A DNA stretch of 64,000 nucleotides, taken from assembly GCA_902363825.1 (NCBI GenBank), contig CABJBK010000002.1, positions 258,230 through 322,229 on the forward strand. The letters run 5' to 3'. Under the pieces are notes generated by a model. The model worked only from the letters and a program-made list of their open reading frames with translations. It was not told the origin of the DNA and searched no databases. The translations under genes and the position numbers were made by a program. The DNA is from Lachnospiraceae bacterium. Its GTDB lineage: Bacteria > Bacillota > Clostridia > Lachnospirales > Lachnospiraceae. This document shows positions 1-8,548 of the stretch, one piece after another (positions within the stretch are counted from its first letter, which is position 1; the number at the start of each line of letters is the position of its first letter).

Positions 1-277
1 TCACATTTTCCTTTGTGGAAAGGATCCCGAGCAGCCGGTCATTCAACGCGCCATCGATAAATCCCCCGACCTCATCCGTGATCAGTTCCGATATCTTCGG
101 GATACTGGTGTCCGTGCTCATGCCGAGCACCTTTCCCTTTTTACTGATAACCATGACATCCGCATCCAGAATATCCGTCATAACCCTGCATATATCATTG
201 AATACCACTTTGGAAGAATGATTATTATGCAAAAGTTTATTGATCTTTCTTGTTTTATCCAATAATTGTACGCTCAT
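1..277 (-). CDS. codY: GTP/BCAA-sensing pleiotropic repressor CodY, N-terminal part
   Basis: The gene is cut by the window edge; about 92 N-terminal residues are visible. It begins MSVQLLDKTRKINKLL and continues into the GAF-type effector domain (ILDADVMVISKKGKVLG), a CodY signature. In Firmicutes CodY senses branched-chain amino acids and GTP and represses stationary-phase and nutrient-scavenging genes. The ATG at 277-275 is preceded by a strong AGGAGG site. It lies 92 bases downstream of topA on the same strand, in the usual Clostridia dprA-topA-codY order, and has a possible promoter of its own directly after the topA stop. The DNA-binding C-terminus is outside the window. Confidence 0.95.
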   Translation of the reverse strand, partial: MSVQLLDKTRKINKLLHNNHSSKVVFNDICRVMTDILDADVMVISKKGKVLGMSTDTSIPKISELITDEVGGFIDGALNDRLLGILSTKENV

Positions 278-339
278 CTTCGTCCTCCTGTCCAGTCGGC
301 AGTTCCGCTGTCTCACAGTTTAGCACGTTTGCTCTCAAT

Positions 340-368
340 ATTCAATATATAGCAGATTATTCTGTCAA
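340..368 (-). promoter_or_regulatory. candidate sigma-A promoter of codY
   Basis: On the minus strand TTGACA (368-363) is followed after 17 bases by TTGAAT (345-340), a weak -10. It starts just after the topA stop codon, so codY could be transcribed independently as well as by read-through. Confidence 0.35.
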
Positions 369-369
369 T

Positions 370-2457
370 TTATTTCTCTTTTTCGTCGGTTTTCTTTTTT
401 TCTTCGACATAGCCGCACTGTTCATCCGCGCAGACCAGCTTGCTTCCCTTTTCTACCATATAGCCGCCGCACTTCGGGCATTTCTTTACGGAAGGACGCT
501 GCCATGACATGAATCCGCATTCCGGATTGTTCTCGCAGCCATAGTATTTTCTGCCTTTTTTGGTCTTCTTTAACACGACTTCTTTGCCGCAGAGCGGGCA
601 CGGTACTCCGATCTTCTCAAGATACGGCTTGGTGTTACGGCACTCCGGGAAGCCCGGGCACGCAAGGAATTTTCCATGCGGTCCGTATTTTACCACCATA
701 TTGCGGCCGCACTCCTCACAGATCACATCGGTCACTTCATCCGCGATCTGCACTTTTTCCAGATTTTTCTCCGCGATCGCAACCGCTTCCGCAAGATCCG
801 GGTAGAAGTTGCTCACCACTGTCTTCCAGCTTACCTTTCCTTCCTCCACCATATCGAGCAGGGATTCCAGATTTGCCGTAAAATGCTCATCCACAATGCT
901 CGGGAACGAATCCTTCATAATGTTGTTTACCGCCTCACCGAGCTCTGTCACATACAGATTTTTATTTTCTTTTACAATATAACGTCTCGCAAGGATCGTG
1001 GTGATCGTCGGTGAGTAGGTACTCGGACGTCCGATCCCAAGTTCTTCCAGTGCTTTTACCAGTGATGCCTCTGTATAATGCGCCGGCGGCTGGGTAAAGT
1101 GCTGTTTTTCGTCAAATTCCTGGAAGGTAAGCTTTGTATCCTTGTCGATCGATTTTAAGAGCACATTGCTCTCCGCTTTTTCATCCTCATCATTGGTGTA
1201 TACCGACATAAAACCATCGAATGCGATCTTGGACGCGGATACCGAAAAACGGTACTCCCCTGCCCCGATCTTTACGGAAGTCGTCTCATACACAGCCTCT
1301 TTCATGCGGCTCGCGGTAAAGCGGTTCCAGATCAGCTGATACAGACGGAACTGATCTCTGGAGAGCGATTCCTTCATTGCCTGCGGCGTTCTCGTAATGT
1401 CAGAAGGACGTATCGCCTCATGCGCGTCCTGGATCTTTGCGTTGCTCTTTTTTGCCGCAACCGTCTTTGCCACATATTCTGCTCCGTATGTAGTTCCAAT
1501 ATAATCTCTTGCTGCCGCGTCCGCTTCTTCTGAGATACGGGTCGAGTCTGTTCTCAGGTAAGTGATAAGACCGACGGTACCGGCTCCTTTTAAGTCAATT
1601 CCTTCGTAAAGCTGCTGCGCAAGGCGCATGGTCTTCTGCGTGGAAAAATTAAGTACCTTGGACGCTTCCTGCTGCAGGGTACTTGTGATAAACGGAAGCG
1701 GTGCTTTCTTCACACGCTCTCCCTTTTTCACCTCAAGCACCTGGTACTTCTCCTGCTTTAACTGATCCATGACCGCATCCATCTGTTCTCTGGAGGAGAT
1801 CGTCATCTTGCCTTTTGCGTTACCGGTAAATTTCGCCACAAGCGGCTTTTTCTCCCCTTTGATGCCGAGCATGACATCCAGGCTCCAGTACTCTTCCGGT
1901 ATGAACGCGCTGATCTCATCTTCCCTGTCACAGATGATACGAAGCGCAACGGACTGTACTCTTCCTGCGCTGAGTCCACGTTTTACCTTTGCCCATAGCA
2001 GCGGGCTGATACGGTAGCCCACCATACGGTCCAGCATTCTGCGCGCCTGCTGCGCATCCACAAGATCCATATCGATCTCCCGCGCCTGTTTTAAGGATGC
2101 CTTCACCGCGCTCTGCGTGATCTCGTTAAAACTGATACGGTACATCTTTTTGTCTTCCAGCTTCAGCGCCTTGGACAGATGCCAGGATATCGCCTCTCCC
2201 TCGCGGTCGGGATCGGTTGCGAGGTATACTTTATCTGCTTTTTTTGCTTCCTTTCTCAGTTTTGCGAGAATTTCGCCCTTTCCCCGGATCGTGATATATT
2301 TTGGTTCATAATCGTGTTCCACATCTATACCGAGCTGACTCTTCGGCAGATCACGAACATGTCCGTTGGAAGCCATTACTTCATAATTTTTTCCCAGAAA
2401 TTTTTTTATCGTCTTTACTTTCGCAGGTGATTCCACAATCACAAGATACTTTGCCAT
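370..2457 (-). CDS. topA: DNA topoisomerase I (type IA)
   Basis: The product is 695 residues, usual for bacterial TopA. It relaxes negative supercoils through a transient 5'-phosphotyrosine break in one strand. The N-terminal TOPRIM domain starts KYLVIVESPAKVKTIKKFLG and contains the acidic DPDREGEA motif. The active-site Tyr lies in ITYLRTDSTRIS near residue 300. The C-terminus carries three zinc-ribbon repeats: CEECGR...C..C, CPLCGK...C..C and CPKCGG...C..C. It lies 25 bases after dprA and probably forms a DNA-maintenance operon with it and the yifB-like gene. Confidence 0.98.
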   Translation of the reverse strand: MAKYLVIVESPAKVKTIKKFLGKNYEVMASNGHVRDLPKSQLGIDVEHDYEPKYITIRGKGEILAKLRKEAKKADKVYLATDPDREGEAISWHLSKALKLEDKKMYRISFNEITQSAVKASLKQAREIDMDLVDAQQARRMLDRMVGYRISPLLWAKVKRGLSAGRVQSVALRIICDREDEISAFIPEEYWSLDVMLGIKGEKKPLVAKFTGNAKGKMTISSREQMDAVMDQLKQEKYQVLEVKKGERVKKAPLPFITSTLQQEASKVLNFSTQKTMRLAQQLYEGIDLKGAGTVGLITYLRTDSTRISEEADAAARDYIGTTYGAEYVAKTVAAKKSNAKIQDAHEAIRPSDITRTPQAMKESLSRDQFRLYQLIWNRFTASRMKEAVYETTSVKIGAGEYRFSVSASKIAFDGFMSVYTNDEDEKAESNVLLKSIDKDTKLTFQEFDEKQHFTQPPAHYTEASLVKALEELGIGRPSTYSPTITTILARRYIVKENKNLYVTELGEAVNNIMKDSFPSIVDEHFTANLESLLDMVEEGKVSWKTVVSNFYPDLAEAVAIAEKNLEKVQIADEVTDVICEECGRNMVVKYGPHGKFLACPGFPECRNTKPYLEKIGVPCPLCGKEVVLKKTKKGRKYYGCENNPECGFMSWQRPSVKKCPKCGGYMVEKGSKLVCADEQCGYVEEKKKTDEKEK

Positions 2458-2482
2458 TTTTTTACTCCTTCACAGCTCTTTT

Positions 2483-3568
2483 TCAAGAACGGACATAATA
2501 ATTTTTAAAAACTTCCTTTATTTTCCCTTTCTGCTGCAGCCCGATCAAAGCCCCGCTGACCTCAGAAAGCATCATCCCTGTTCTTTTCATAATCTCATCC
2601 AAACTCCTCGGTTCGAAATCTAGACCACTATACACCACCATCTCCGGTTTTTCAAGTAAATTTTTCTTAAAGTTTTCGACTTTTCTCCTGCTTTTCGCTT
2701 CGATCTGAAGATCTTTTAAGAAATCTTCCACCGACAAAACAAGCCCTGCACCCTGCTTGATCAGACGGTTGCATCCGCCCGAAAGACGGTCTGTCACTCT
2801 GCCCGGAAGCGCGTAAACATCCTTGCCCTGTTCCATTGCAAAATCCGCCGTGATCAAGGAGCCGCTCCGCTCCCTTGCCTCGATCACAACCACAATGTCA
2901 CTCATTCCGCTGAGGATCCGGTTCCTTGCGGGAAAAAACGCGCCAAACGGCGGCGTTCCCGGCGCATATTCCGAGATGAGCCCGCCCGCATTTTGTATCT
3001 CTTCATACAGCCCTGCGTTTTCCGGCGGATAGCACACATCCACACCGCAGCCAAGTACCGCATAAGTCTCTCCGCCTGTGCGCAGTGCGCCCGCATGTCC
3101 CGCAGAATCCACGCCTCTTGCCATTCCGCTTAAAATGATAACGCCCTCTGCCGCCAGAGCCTCCGCGATCTCACCCGCAAATGCCCTGCCGTATTCCGAA
3201 CAGCATCTCGCCCCTACAATCGCCACAGAAAGCACATTTTCCACCGGGAGCCGCCCTTTTACATAGAGAGCGTCCGGCGCGCCCTCGATATTTCCAAGGC
3301 GTGCCGGAAATATTTTTTCTTCCTTTGTAATAAAGTCCACCCCTGCGCTTTTTAATTTCTCATAAGAAAGCTTCAGATCATAAGTATTTCGATCCGCTGC
3401 GATCCGCTTTACATCCTGTTTCATCAGAAACGGGATCTCAAGCAGTTCCTCTTCTCTCATTTCAAAAATGTCTTTGGCGCTCCTTCCGTCCGCAAGCAGT
3501 ATGCTCCGTTTCTGCACTCCGATGCCCGGAAGCCGGTTCAGCCAGTAATCGTACCTTTTATCCGTCAT
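2483..3568 (-). CDS. dprA: DNA-processing protein DprA
   Basis: This 361-residue protein loads RecA on incoming single-stranded DNA during transformation. An N-terminal SAM/HhH-like part is followed by the DprA Rossmann fold with VAIVGARCCSEYGRAFA and SGMARGVDSAGHAGAL near residues 115-155, and PGRVTDRLSGGCNRLI further on. A winged-helix-like C-terminus (RSLDEIMKRTGMMLSEVSGAL) completes the long form. It starts 14 bases after the ComM/YifB-like gene and is followed by topA. Presence of dprA and comM homologues fits a competence-capable or formerly competent lineage; the family is also widespread in bacteria not known to transform. Confidence 0.97.
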   Translation of the reverse strand: MTDKRYDYWLNRLPGIGVQKRSILLADGRSAKDIFEMREEELLEIPFLMKQDVKRIAADRNTYDLKLSYEKLKSAGVDFITKEEKIFPARLGNIEGAPDALYVKGRLPVENVLSVAIVGARCCSEYGRAFAGEIAEALAAEGVIILSGMARGVDSAGHAGALRTGGETYAVLGCGVDVCYPPENAGLYEEIQNAGGLISEYAPGTPPFGAFFPARNRILSGMSDIVVVIEARERSGSLITADFAMEQGKDVYALPGRVTDRLSGGCNRLIKQGAGLVLSVEDFLKDLQIEAKSRRKVENFKKNLLEKPEMVVYSGLDFEPRSLDEIMKRTGMMLSEVSGALIGLQQKGKIKEVFKNYYVRS

Positions 3569-3582
3569 TTTATTTCCCCCTT

Positions 3583-5121
3583 TTATGCCTGCTCCCAGAA
3601 TTTCGGCTCCGGATTCCGATAGCAGACCGCTTCATTCAGATGCCGCAGCTCAACTTCCTTACTTTCCTCCAGATCCGCTATGGTGCGTGCCACTTTTAGC
3701 AGCTTATGATATGCCCTTGCGCTCAGATCCAGGCTCGTATAGATCTGCTTTAAGTACTGCTTCTTTTTCCTATCCAGCATGCAGTACGCTTCCAGCTGCC
3801 CCGCCGGTATCTCACTGTTATGCAAAAATCCGCCTTCCCGGTAACGTTCTCTTTGTATCTGCCATGCCGCTTCCACACGTTTTCGTATATTTTCGGAGCA
3901 CTCCTCTTTTTTCCCTGCTCCGGTCACTTCCTCATAGGATAATCTCGTTACCCAGACGCACAGATCCATACGGTCGATCAGCGGTTTGCTGACACGTCCG
4001 AGATAGCGTGCAATCTCCCGCCGGCTGCAGGAACACTTCTGCCTGTCCGGATAATTTCCACAGGCGCACGGATTCATCGCGGCAACCAGCATAAAATCCG
4101 CCGGATACCGATAGTTTCCTCCCGTCCGTACGAGCTGCACCTGTCTTTCTTCCATTGGCTGGCGCAGCGCTTCTAATGCCTCTTTTCGAAATTCGGTCAG
4201 TTCGTCCAAAAACAGCACCCCATGATGCGCAAGACTGATCTCTCCCGGCTTCGGGATGCGCCCGCCACCGGAAAGTCCCTGTGGCGTCACCGTATGGTGC
4301 GGCGCGCGAAACGGGCGTATATCCAAAAGATCTCCCCGCTCCTCAAACAGCCCGCAGACACTGTATATTTTTGACAGCTCGATCTGCTCCTTCCTGCTCA
4401 TCGGCGGCAGGATCGACGGGATCCGCTTTGCCGCCATGGTTTTTCCGGTTCCCGGAGGCCCGACCATCAGAAGATTATGCATGCCCGCCACTGCCACCTC
4501 ACAGGCCCGCTTTAGCATTCCCTGTCCATGGAGCTCCGCAAAATCCGGCTGTTCCGCTTTGAACGCGCATTTCCCGCTTTCCTCCGTTTTCTTTTCGGCA
4601 TCTTCCGTTTTCTTTGTTTTAAAATAGGAAATAACAGAAAAAAGACTGCTCACCGGTATGATCTCAATTCCCGGTACCACACACGCCTCCCTGTAATTTC
4701 CCGCCGGAACCATGCATTTTAAAAATCCGCGTTCCGCCGCGCCGAATATTGCGGGCAGGATCCCCCGCACCGGCTGTACCTGTCCGTTTAAACCAATTTC
4801 CCCGACCACAAGGATGTCCGCCATATTCTCTTTTGGAACGATCTCAAGCGCCGCCATCAGCGCTACTGTGATCGGAAGATCAAAGGCTGATCCGGATTTC
4901 CGGACGCCCGCCGGCGAAAGATTTACCGTGATACGCTTTGCCGGCAGTAGATATCCGGCATTTCGCAGTGCCGTGCGCACACGCTCCTTGGCCTCCTTGA
5001 CTTCCGCGCCAAGAAAACCAACCATTTCAAAATAAGGCATCCCGTTACTCACGTCCGCCTCAACCTGCACCGGGATACTGTCGATCCCATGCACGATCGC
5101 TGTAGATACAATACTGTACAA
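3583..5121 (-). CDS. comM: YifB/ComM family AAA+ Mg-chelatase-like ATPase
   Basis: The 512-residue protein has the family layout. An N-terminal ChlI/Lon-like fold (MYSIVSTAIVHGIDSIPVQV, SPAGVRKSGSAFDLPI) precedes an AAA+ module with Walker A GPPGTGKTMAAKRIPSILPP near residue 220 and the PHHTVTPQGLSGGG and ISLAHHGVLFLDEL motifs. The C-terminal Mg-chelatase helical domain has LSARAYHKLLKVARTIADLE. ComM is a hexameric helicase promoting branch migration in natural transformation where studied. Translation appears to start at TTG (5121-5119) behind GGAGGAG. It heads the yifB-dprA-topA run. Confidence 0.93.
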   Translation of the reverse strand: MYSIVSTAIVHGIDSIPVQVEADVSNGMPYFEMVGFLGAEVKEAKERVRTALRNAGYLLPAKRITVNLSPAGVRKSGSAFDLPITVALMAALEIVPKENMADILVVGEIGLNGQVQPVRGILPAIFGAAERGFLKCMVPAGNYREACVVPGIEIIPVSSLFSVISYFKTKKTEDAEKKTEESGKCAFKAEQPDFAELHGQGMLKRACEVAVAGMHNLLMVGPPGTGKTMAAKRIPSILPPMSRKEQIELSKIYSVCGLFEERGDLLDIRPFRAPHHTVTPQGLSGGGRIPKPGEISLAHHGVLFLDELTEFRKEALEALRQPMEERQVQLVRTGGNYRYPADFMLVAAMNPCACGNYPDRQKCSCSRREIARYLGRVSKPLIDRMDLCVWVTRLSYEEVTGAGKKEECSENIRKRVEAAWQIQRERYREGGFLHNSEIPAGQLEAYCMLDRKKKQYLKQIYTSLDLSARAYHKLLKVARTIADLEESKEVELRHLNEAVCYRNPEPKFWEQA

Positions 5122-5214
5122 TCTACTCCTCCTTTTTGATTTTGTTTTTTGTTTGAATTCTGCTGCCGATCCGGCTTCTGACTCTGATCAGATGACAGTC
5201 TCTCTGTCATAAAG

Positions 5215-5258
5215 ATAAAAAAGATGGAATCATCATAACATGATTTCCATCTTTTTCA
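5215..5258 (-). terminator. intrinsic terminator after sigK (bidirectional form)
   Basis: Arms AAGATGGAA (5221-5229) and TTCCATCTT (5245-5253) form a hairpin. Downstream on the minus strand is a run of T, just after the sigK stop. A T tract also follows on the plus strand. Confidence 0.85.
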
Positions 5259-5265
5259 AATAGTT

Positions 5266-5892
5266 TTATTCCTCATTTAAGCTTTTTTTTAGTTTTTCCA
5301 GCGCATGCTTCTCGATCCGGCTGACATAGGATCTGGAAATGCCGATCCGGTTTGCGATCTCACGCTGCGTCTGCACCTTTTTGTTATACAGTCCATAACG
5401 CAGGATAATGATCTCTTTTTCCCGTTCGTTCAGTACCTCCGGCAGTTTCCGGTAAATCTTTTCCACATTCTTATGCAGTTCGATCTTTTCAAGGATATCC
5501 GGCTCATCACTCTCGACAATATCCAAAAGCGAGATCTGATTTCCCTCTTTATCCGTTCCGATCGGCTCATAGAGTGAGATTTCGCGCGACACCTTTCGTT
5601 TCGCGCGAAGATACATTAACAGTTCATTGTCGATACAGCGCGCCGCATAGGTTGCAAGACGGCTCCCTCTTTCCGCGTCAAACGTGGTCACCGCCTTGAT
5701 CAGCCCGATCGTCCCGATGGATATAAGGTCCTCCGGATCTTCTCCGGTATTCTGATACTTTTTCGACACATGAGCGACCAGCCGCATATTCCGTTCGATC
5801 AGCGTATTTTTCGCCTCAAGGCTGCCTTCTTTCATTTTGCTCAGACATTCCGCTTCTTCTTTCGCATTCAATGGAGATAAAAAAGTTTTCAA
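5266..5892 (-). CDS. sigK: RNA polymerase sporulation sigma factor SigK
   Basis: About 208 residues with the complete sigma-70 regions: NMRLVAHVSKKYQNTGEDPEDLISIGTIGLIKA (region 2), ARCIDNELLMYLRAKRKVSREISLYEPIG, and a region 4 helix-turn-helix TQREIANRIGISRSYVSRIE. These match sigma-K, the late mother-cell factor for coat and cortex-maturation genes. The chosen start is TTG at 5892, seven bases behind GAGGTG; GTG at 5901 is an alternative. Only about 10 residues precede the conserved part, so the long pro-sequence of Bacillus pro-sigma-K is absent. The gene is not interrupted by a skin element. A mother-cell-type promoter lies upstream and a terminator follows. Confidence 0.9.
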   Translation of the reverse strand: MKTFLSPLNAKEEAECLSKMKEGSLEAKNTLIERNMRLVAHVSKKYQNTGEDPEDLISIGTIGLIKAVTTFDAERGSRLATYAARCIDNELLMYLRAKRKVSREISLYEPIGTDKEGNQISLLDIVESDEPDILEKIELHKNVEKIYRKLPEVLNEREKEIIILRYGLYNKKVQTQREIANRIGISRSYVSRIEKHALEKLKKSLNEE

Positions 5893-5920
5893 AAAAAGCA
5901 CCTCAAAGCTGATTTACTAC

Positions 5921-5948
5921 ATTTTATGAAATTGAAACGATAAAGTGC
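5921..5948 (-). promoter_or_regulatory. sigma-E/sigma-K-like promoter of sigK
   Basis: On the minus strand CATAAAAT (5928-5921) fits the CATAnnnT mother-cell -10. GCAC (5948-5945) lies 16 bases further upstream, similar to the sigma-K -35 core AC. It sits about 30 bases before the sigK start, as expected for developmental control. Confidence 0.55.
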
Positions 5949-6016
5949 CTTTCCCTATTTTATTTTGCCCGTCCGCAGGTTATAATAACAGCAATAACAC
6001 CACCAGGAGGCATTGG

Positions 6017-6922
6017 ATGAACCGGACACTTTCCTATCAGATCACGGCAGAGGATAACAACAAAACAGTCGCCACGTTTCTAAAAGAACAGGGGTTTTCG
6101 CGTCATATCCTGATCGATCTGAAAAAAACGAAAAACAGTATCCTGCGCGACGGGATCTGGCTTTATTTTCAGGACATCTTACATACCGGGGACACCATTT
6201 TGGTATCTTTAACTGAAAATACCGGCTCCGACGGCATTCTCCCCGTGGATCTTCCGCTTACAATCCTCTACGAGGACGAAGATATCCTTGTCGTAAACAA
6301 GCCCTCCGGCATGCCGACGCATCCGTCTATGGACAATTATGACAACACACTCGCAAACGCGGTTCTCATGTATTACCAAAAACAGGGCATTCCTTTTACA
6401 TTCCGCTGTCTCAACCGTCTCGACCGGGACACGACCGGGCTTACGGTCATTGCAAAAAACGCGCTCAGCAGTGCGCTTCTTTCTTCCGCGATCCGCACAC
6501 GCCAGATCCACCGGAGTTATCTCGCCATTGTTTCCGGCATCACTCCGGAATCCGGCACGATCGACGCTCCGATTGCGCGCAAAGACAGTTCCGTGATCGA
6601 AAGAGAAGTAAATTTTTCATCCGGGGAGCGTGCGGTCACGCATTTTCGGCGGCTTGCGGAAAGAAACGGGCTTTCCCTCGTTTTGCTTACGTTAGAGACC
6701 GGACGCACACATCAGATCCGTGTCCATATGAAATACATCGGGCATCCACTGATCGGAGATTTTCTCTATCACCCTGATTTCCGCCAGATCGACCGTCAGG
6801 CACTGCATGCAGCCCGGCTTTCTTTCCTTCATCCAATCAAAAAGGAGCCGCTTGTTTTTACGGCTCCTCTTCCCCCTGATATGCAGGCACTCTTTCCTGG
6901 TGTAAAATTTCCAGCGGACTAA
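6017..6922 (+). CDS. RluA/RluD-family pseudouridine synthase
   Basis: The 301-residue enzyme isomerises uridine to pseudouridine in rRNA or tRNA. The catalytic Asp is in CLNRLDRDTTGLTVI, and the C-terminal conserved GRTHQIRVHMKYIGHPLIGD follows. An N-terminal S4-like segment (TVATFLKEQGFSRHILIDLKK) is present. The ATG at 6017 follows AGGAGG with good spacing, so an upstream in-frame ATG at 5945 is rejected. A TATAAT at 5981-5986 may be its -10. The target nucleotide cannot be told from sequence. It converges on trpS with the two stop codons overlapping. Confidence 0.93.
   Translation: MNRTLSYQITAEDNNKTVATFLKEQGFSRHILIDLKKTKNSILRDGIWLYFQDILHTGDTILVSLTENTGSDGILPVDLPLTILYEDEDILVVNKPSGMPTHPSMDNYDNTLANAVLMYYQKQGIPFTFRCLNRLDRDTTGLTVIAKNALSSALLSSAIRTRQIHRSYLAIVSGITPESGTIDAPIARKDSSVIEREVNFSSGERAVTHFRRLAERNGLSLVLLTLETGRTHQIRVHMKYIGHPLIGDFLYHPDFRQIDRQALHAARLSFLHPIKKEPLVFTAPLPPDMQALFPGVKFPAD
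6838..6868 (-). terminator. terminator of trpS embedded in the pseudouridine synthase gene
   Basis: AGGAGCCG (6843-6850) pairs with CGGCTCCT (6861-6868). Read on the minus strand the hairpin is followed by TTTTTG, about 50 bases past the trpS stop and inside the convergent coding region. Confidence 0.75.
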
Positions 6923-7923
6923 CGGATCCTTTCTGTCAGTCCGATCTTTTTTTGTACCTTGCGCAGTGTCTTATTCGCGAAATAACTTGCCTTCTCGTCG
7001 TTTTCCTTAATGCAGGACTCGATATAAGCCTTATCCGCGATCAGCTGTTTATAACGCTCCTGAAGCGGTCTTAACTCATCCGCAACGGCCTCTCCTACTG
7101 CAAGTTTGAAATCTCCATATCCTTTTCCGTCAAATTCTCTTTCGATCTCTTCCATGGTCTTTCCGGTCACACAGCCATAGATGCTCATCAGATTGCTGAC
7201 GCCCGGTTTTTCTTCCGAATAACGGACTTCACTGCCGGAATCTGTCACCGCGCGCTTGAATTTGCGGATGATCGTATCGGTATCATCGAGAAGCCGGATG
7301 GTCGCATTGACATTTTCATCTGATTTGGACATTTTCTTTTCCGGCTCCTGAAGGCTCATGATCTTTGCGCCGGCCTTCGGGATATATGCCTCCGGTATGG
7401 TAAATACTTCTCCGTAGATATTGTTGAAACGTTCCGCAATATCCCTGCAGATCTCAAGATGCTGCTTCTGATCCACGCCAACCGGAACCAGGTCTGTCTG
7501 ATACAGCAAAATATCCGCTGCCATAAGAACCGGATATGTGTAGAGTCCCGCATTGATATTATCCGCGTGTTTTGCGGCTTTATCCTTAAACTGGGTCATG
7601 CGGTTCAGCTCACCCATATAGGTAAAGCAGTCCAGGATCCAGCCGAGTTCCGCGTGTGCGGAGACATGTGACTGGTAATAGAGGCAGTTCTTTTTCGGAT
7701 CCAGCCCCGCCGCTACATAAAGCGCATACAGATTTCTCGCATTTTTCCGAAACTCCGCCGGTTCCTGACGTACGGTCAGGGAATGCAGATCCATAACGCC
7801 GTAAAAGCACTCATATTCCTGATCCCAGTTCAGCCAGTTCTTTAAAGCCCCCAGATAATTTCCAAGTGTCAGTGTTCCTGTCGCCTGCATACCGCTGTAC
7901 AGGATCTTTTTGTCTTTTACCAT
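6919..7923 (-). CDS. trpS: tryptophanyl-tRNA synthetase
   Basis: The 334-residue class I synthetase charges tRNA-Trp. The HIGH-equivalent is TLTLGNYLGAL near residue 20 and the KMSKS loop is KKMSKSDENVNA near residue 200. Internal motifs YPVLMAADILLYQTDLVPVGVDQKQHLE are typical of bacterial TrpRS. Its length is normal. Only 55 bases separate it from the next upstream gene; no T-box leader is visible there. The TAG stop overlaps the stop of the convergent gene. Confidence 0.97.
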   Translation of the reverse strand: MVKDKKILYSGMQATGTLTLGNYLGALKNWLNWDQEYECFYGVMDLHSLTVRQEPAEFRKNARNLYALYVAAGLDPKKNCLYYQSHVSAHAELGWILDCFTYMGELNRMTQFKDKAAKHADNINAGLYTYPVLMAADILLYQTDLVPVGVDQKQHLEICRDIAERFNNIYGEVFTIPEAYIPKAGAKIMSLQEPEKKMSKSDENVNATIRLLDDTDTIIRKFKRAVTDSGSEVRYSEEKPGVSNLMSIYGCVTGKTMEEIEREFDGKGYGDFKLAVGEAVADELRPLQERYKQLIADKAYIESCIKENDEKASYFANKTLRKVQKKIGLTERIR

Positions 7924-7978
7924 ATCTCGTTCCTTCTTTCTGTCTTTCCTTTATTTATAGTTTTTATTCTGATTTCTG

Positions 7979-8545
7979 TCAATAGGATATTTTCCCTTTT
8001 AAGACTTCGTTTTTGATAAACGCGAATGTCTTATCCTCGCCCTCTTCTGCCAACATATGAAGCAGCAGTTCCAAAAGCCTCTGCGTGTCAGGATGCAGAA
8101 TGTGGCATTTTTTGCCCTGTTCATAGTATTCCAGGGCACTGCGGTCTATATATTTCTCTTTCTGATAATTTTTGGACGCCGCAACTCGGTCGATAAACAT
8201 CTCCACCACATAATTGATCGGCATCTTCATCCCCTCAAGCCCTTTATTTTCGCCTTTATGCGGTCCCTCTTTATCCGGCACCCCATAGTCGATCCAGTAC
8301 TCCATATGGTGCTTGTTTCTTCCCTTGTGGTGAAGCCACGCCGAGGAATAGCCCTTCACCTCGCGTTCCGCGTTATTCGGGCTCCGGTTTCCCTGATAGT
8401 ATCTGCAGCCGACCAGAAATTCCGTCGGCGAGTATTTGGAAAGATCATGCAAAAGCCCCTGCCGGTACAACCCGACACGAAAACATCCTTTCATGACCAG
8501 ATATTTATGATGTGTAATCGTACAAAAATGTTTCCACGCTTTCAT
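7979..8545 (-). CDS. DUF5662 family protein
   Basis: The product has 188 residues with many His/Asp/Tyr: LLHDLSKYSPTEF, YYQGNRSPNNAERE, HHKGRNKHHMEYW and HILHPDTQRLLELLLHMLAEEG. I recognise this as the DUF5662 family of Firmicutes; its biochemical role is not known to me. The LHDLSKY and HHKGRNKHH motifs resemble HD-type metal-binding sites, which is only inference. It starts three bases after the stop of the degenerate GH13 gene, so the two are probably translated from one message. Confidence 0.75.
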   Translation of the reverse strand: MKAWKHFCTITHHKYLVMKGCFRVGLYRQGLLHDLSKYSPTEFLVGCRYYQGNRSPNNAEREVKGYSSAWLHHKGRNKHHMEYWIDYGVPDKEGPHKGENKGLEGMKMPINYVVEMFIDRVAASKNYQKEKYIDRSALEYYEQGKKCHILHPDTQRLLELLLHMLAEEGEDKTFAFIKNEVLKGKISY

Positions 8546-8548
8546 TCC

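Noticed and set aside
5266..5901. Possible skin element in sigK
   Set aside because: The sigK frame is complete and uninterrupted; no recombinase is adjacent. The split gene is cotJC.
5945..6016. N-terminal extension of the pseudouridine synthase
   Set aside because: No ribosome-binding site upstream of 5945, whereas AGGAGG precedes the ATG at 6017, and the extra residues do not resemble the family.
7924..7978. T-box leader before trpS
   Set aside because: Only 55 bases separate the genes and no T-box sequence or specifier hairpin is visible.
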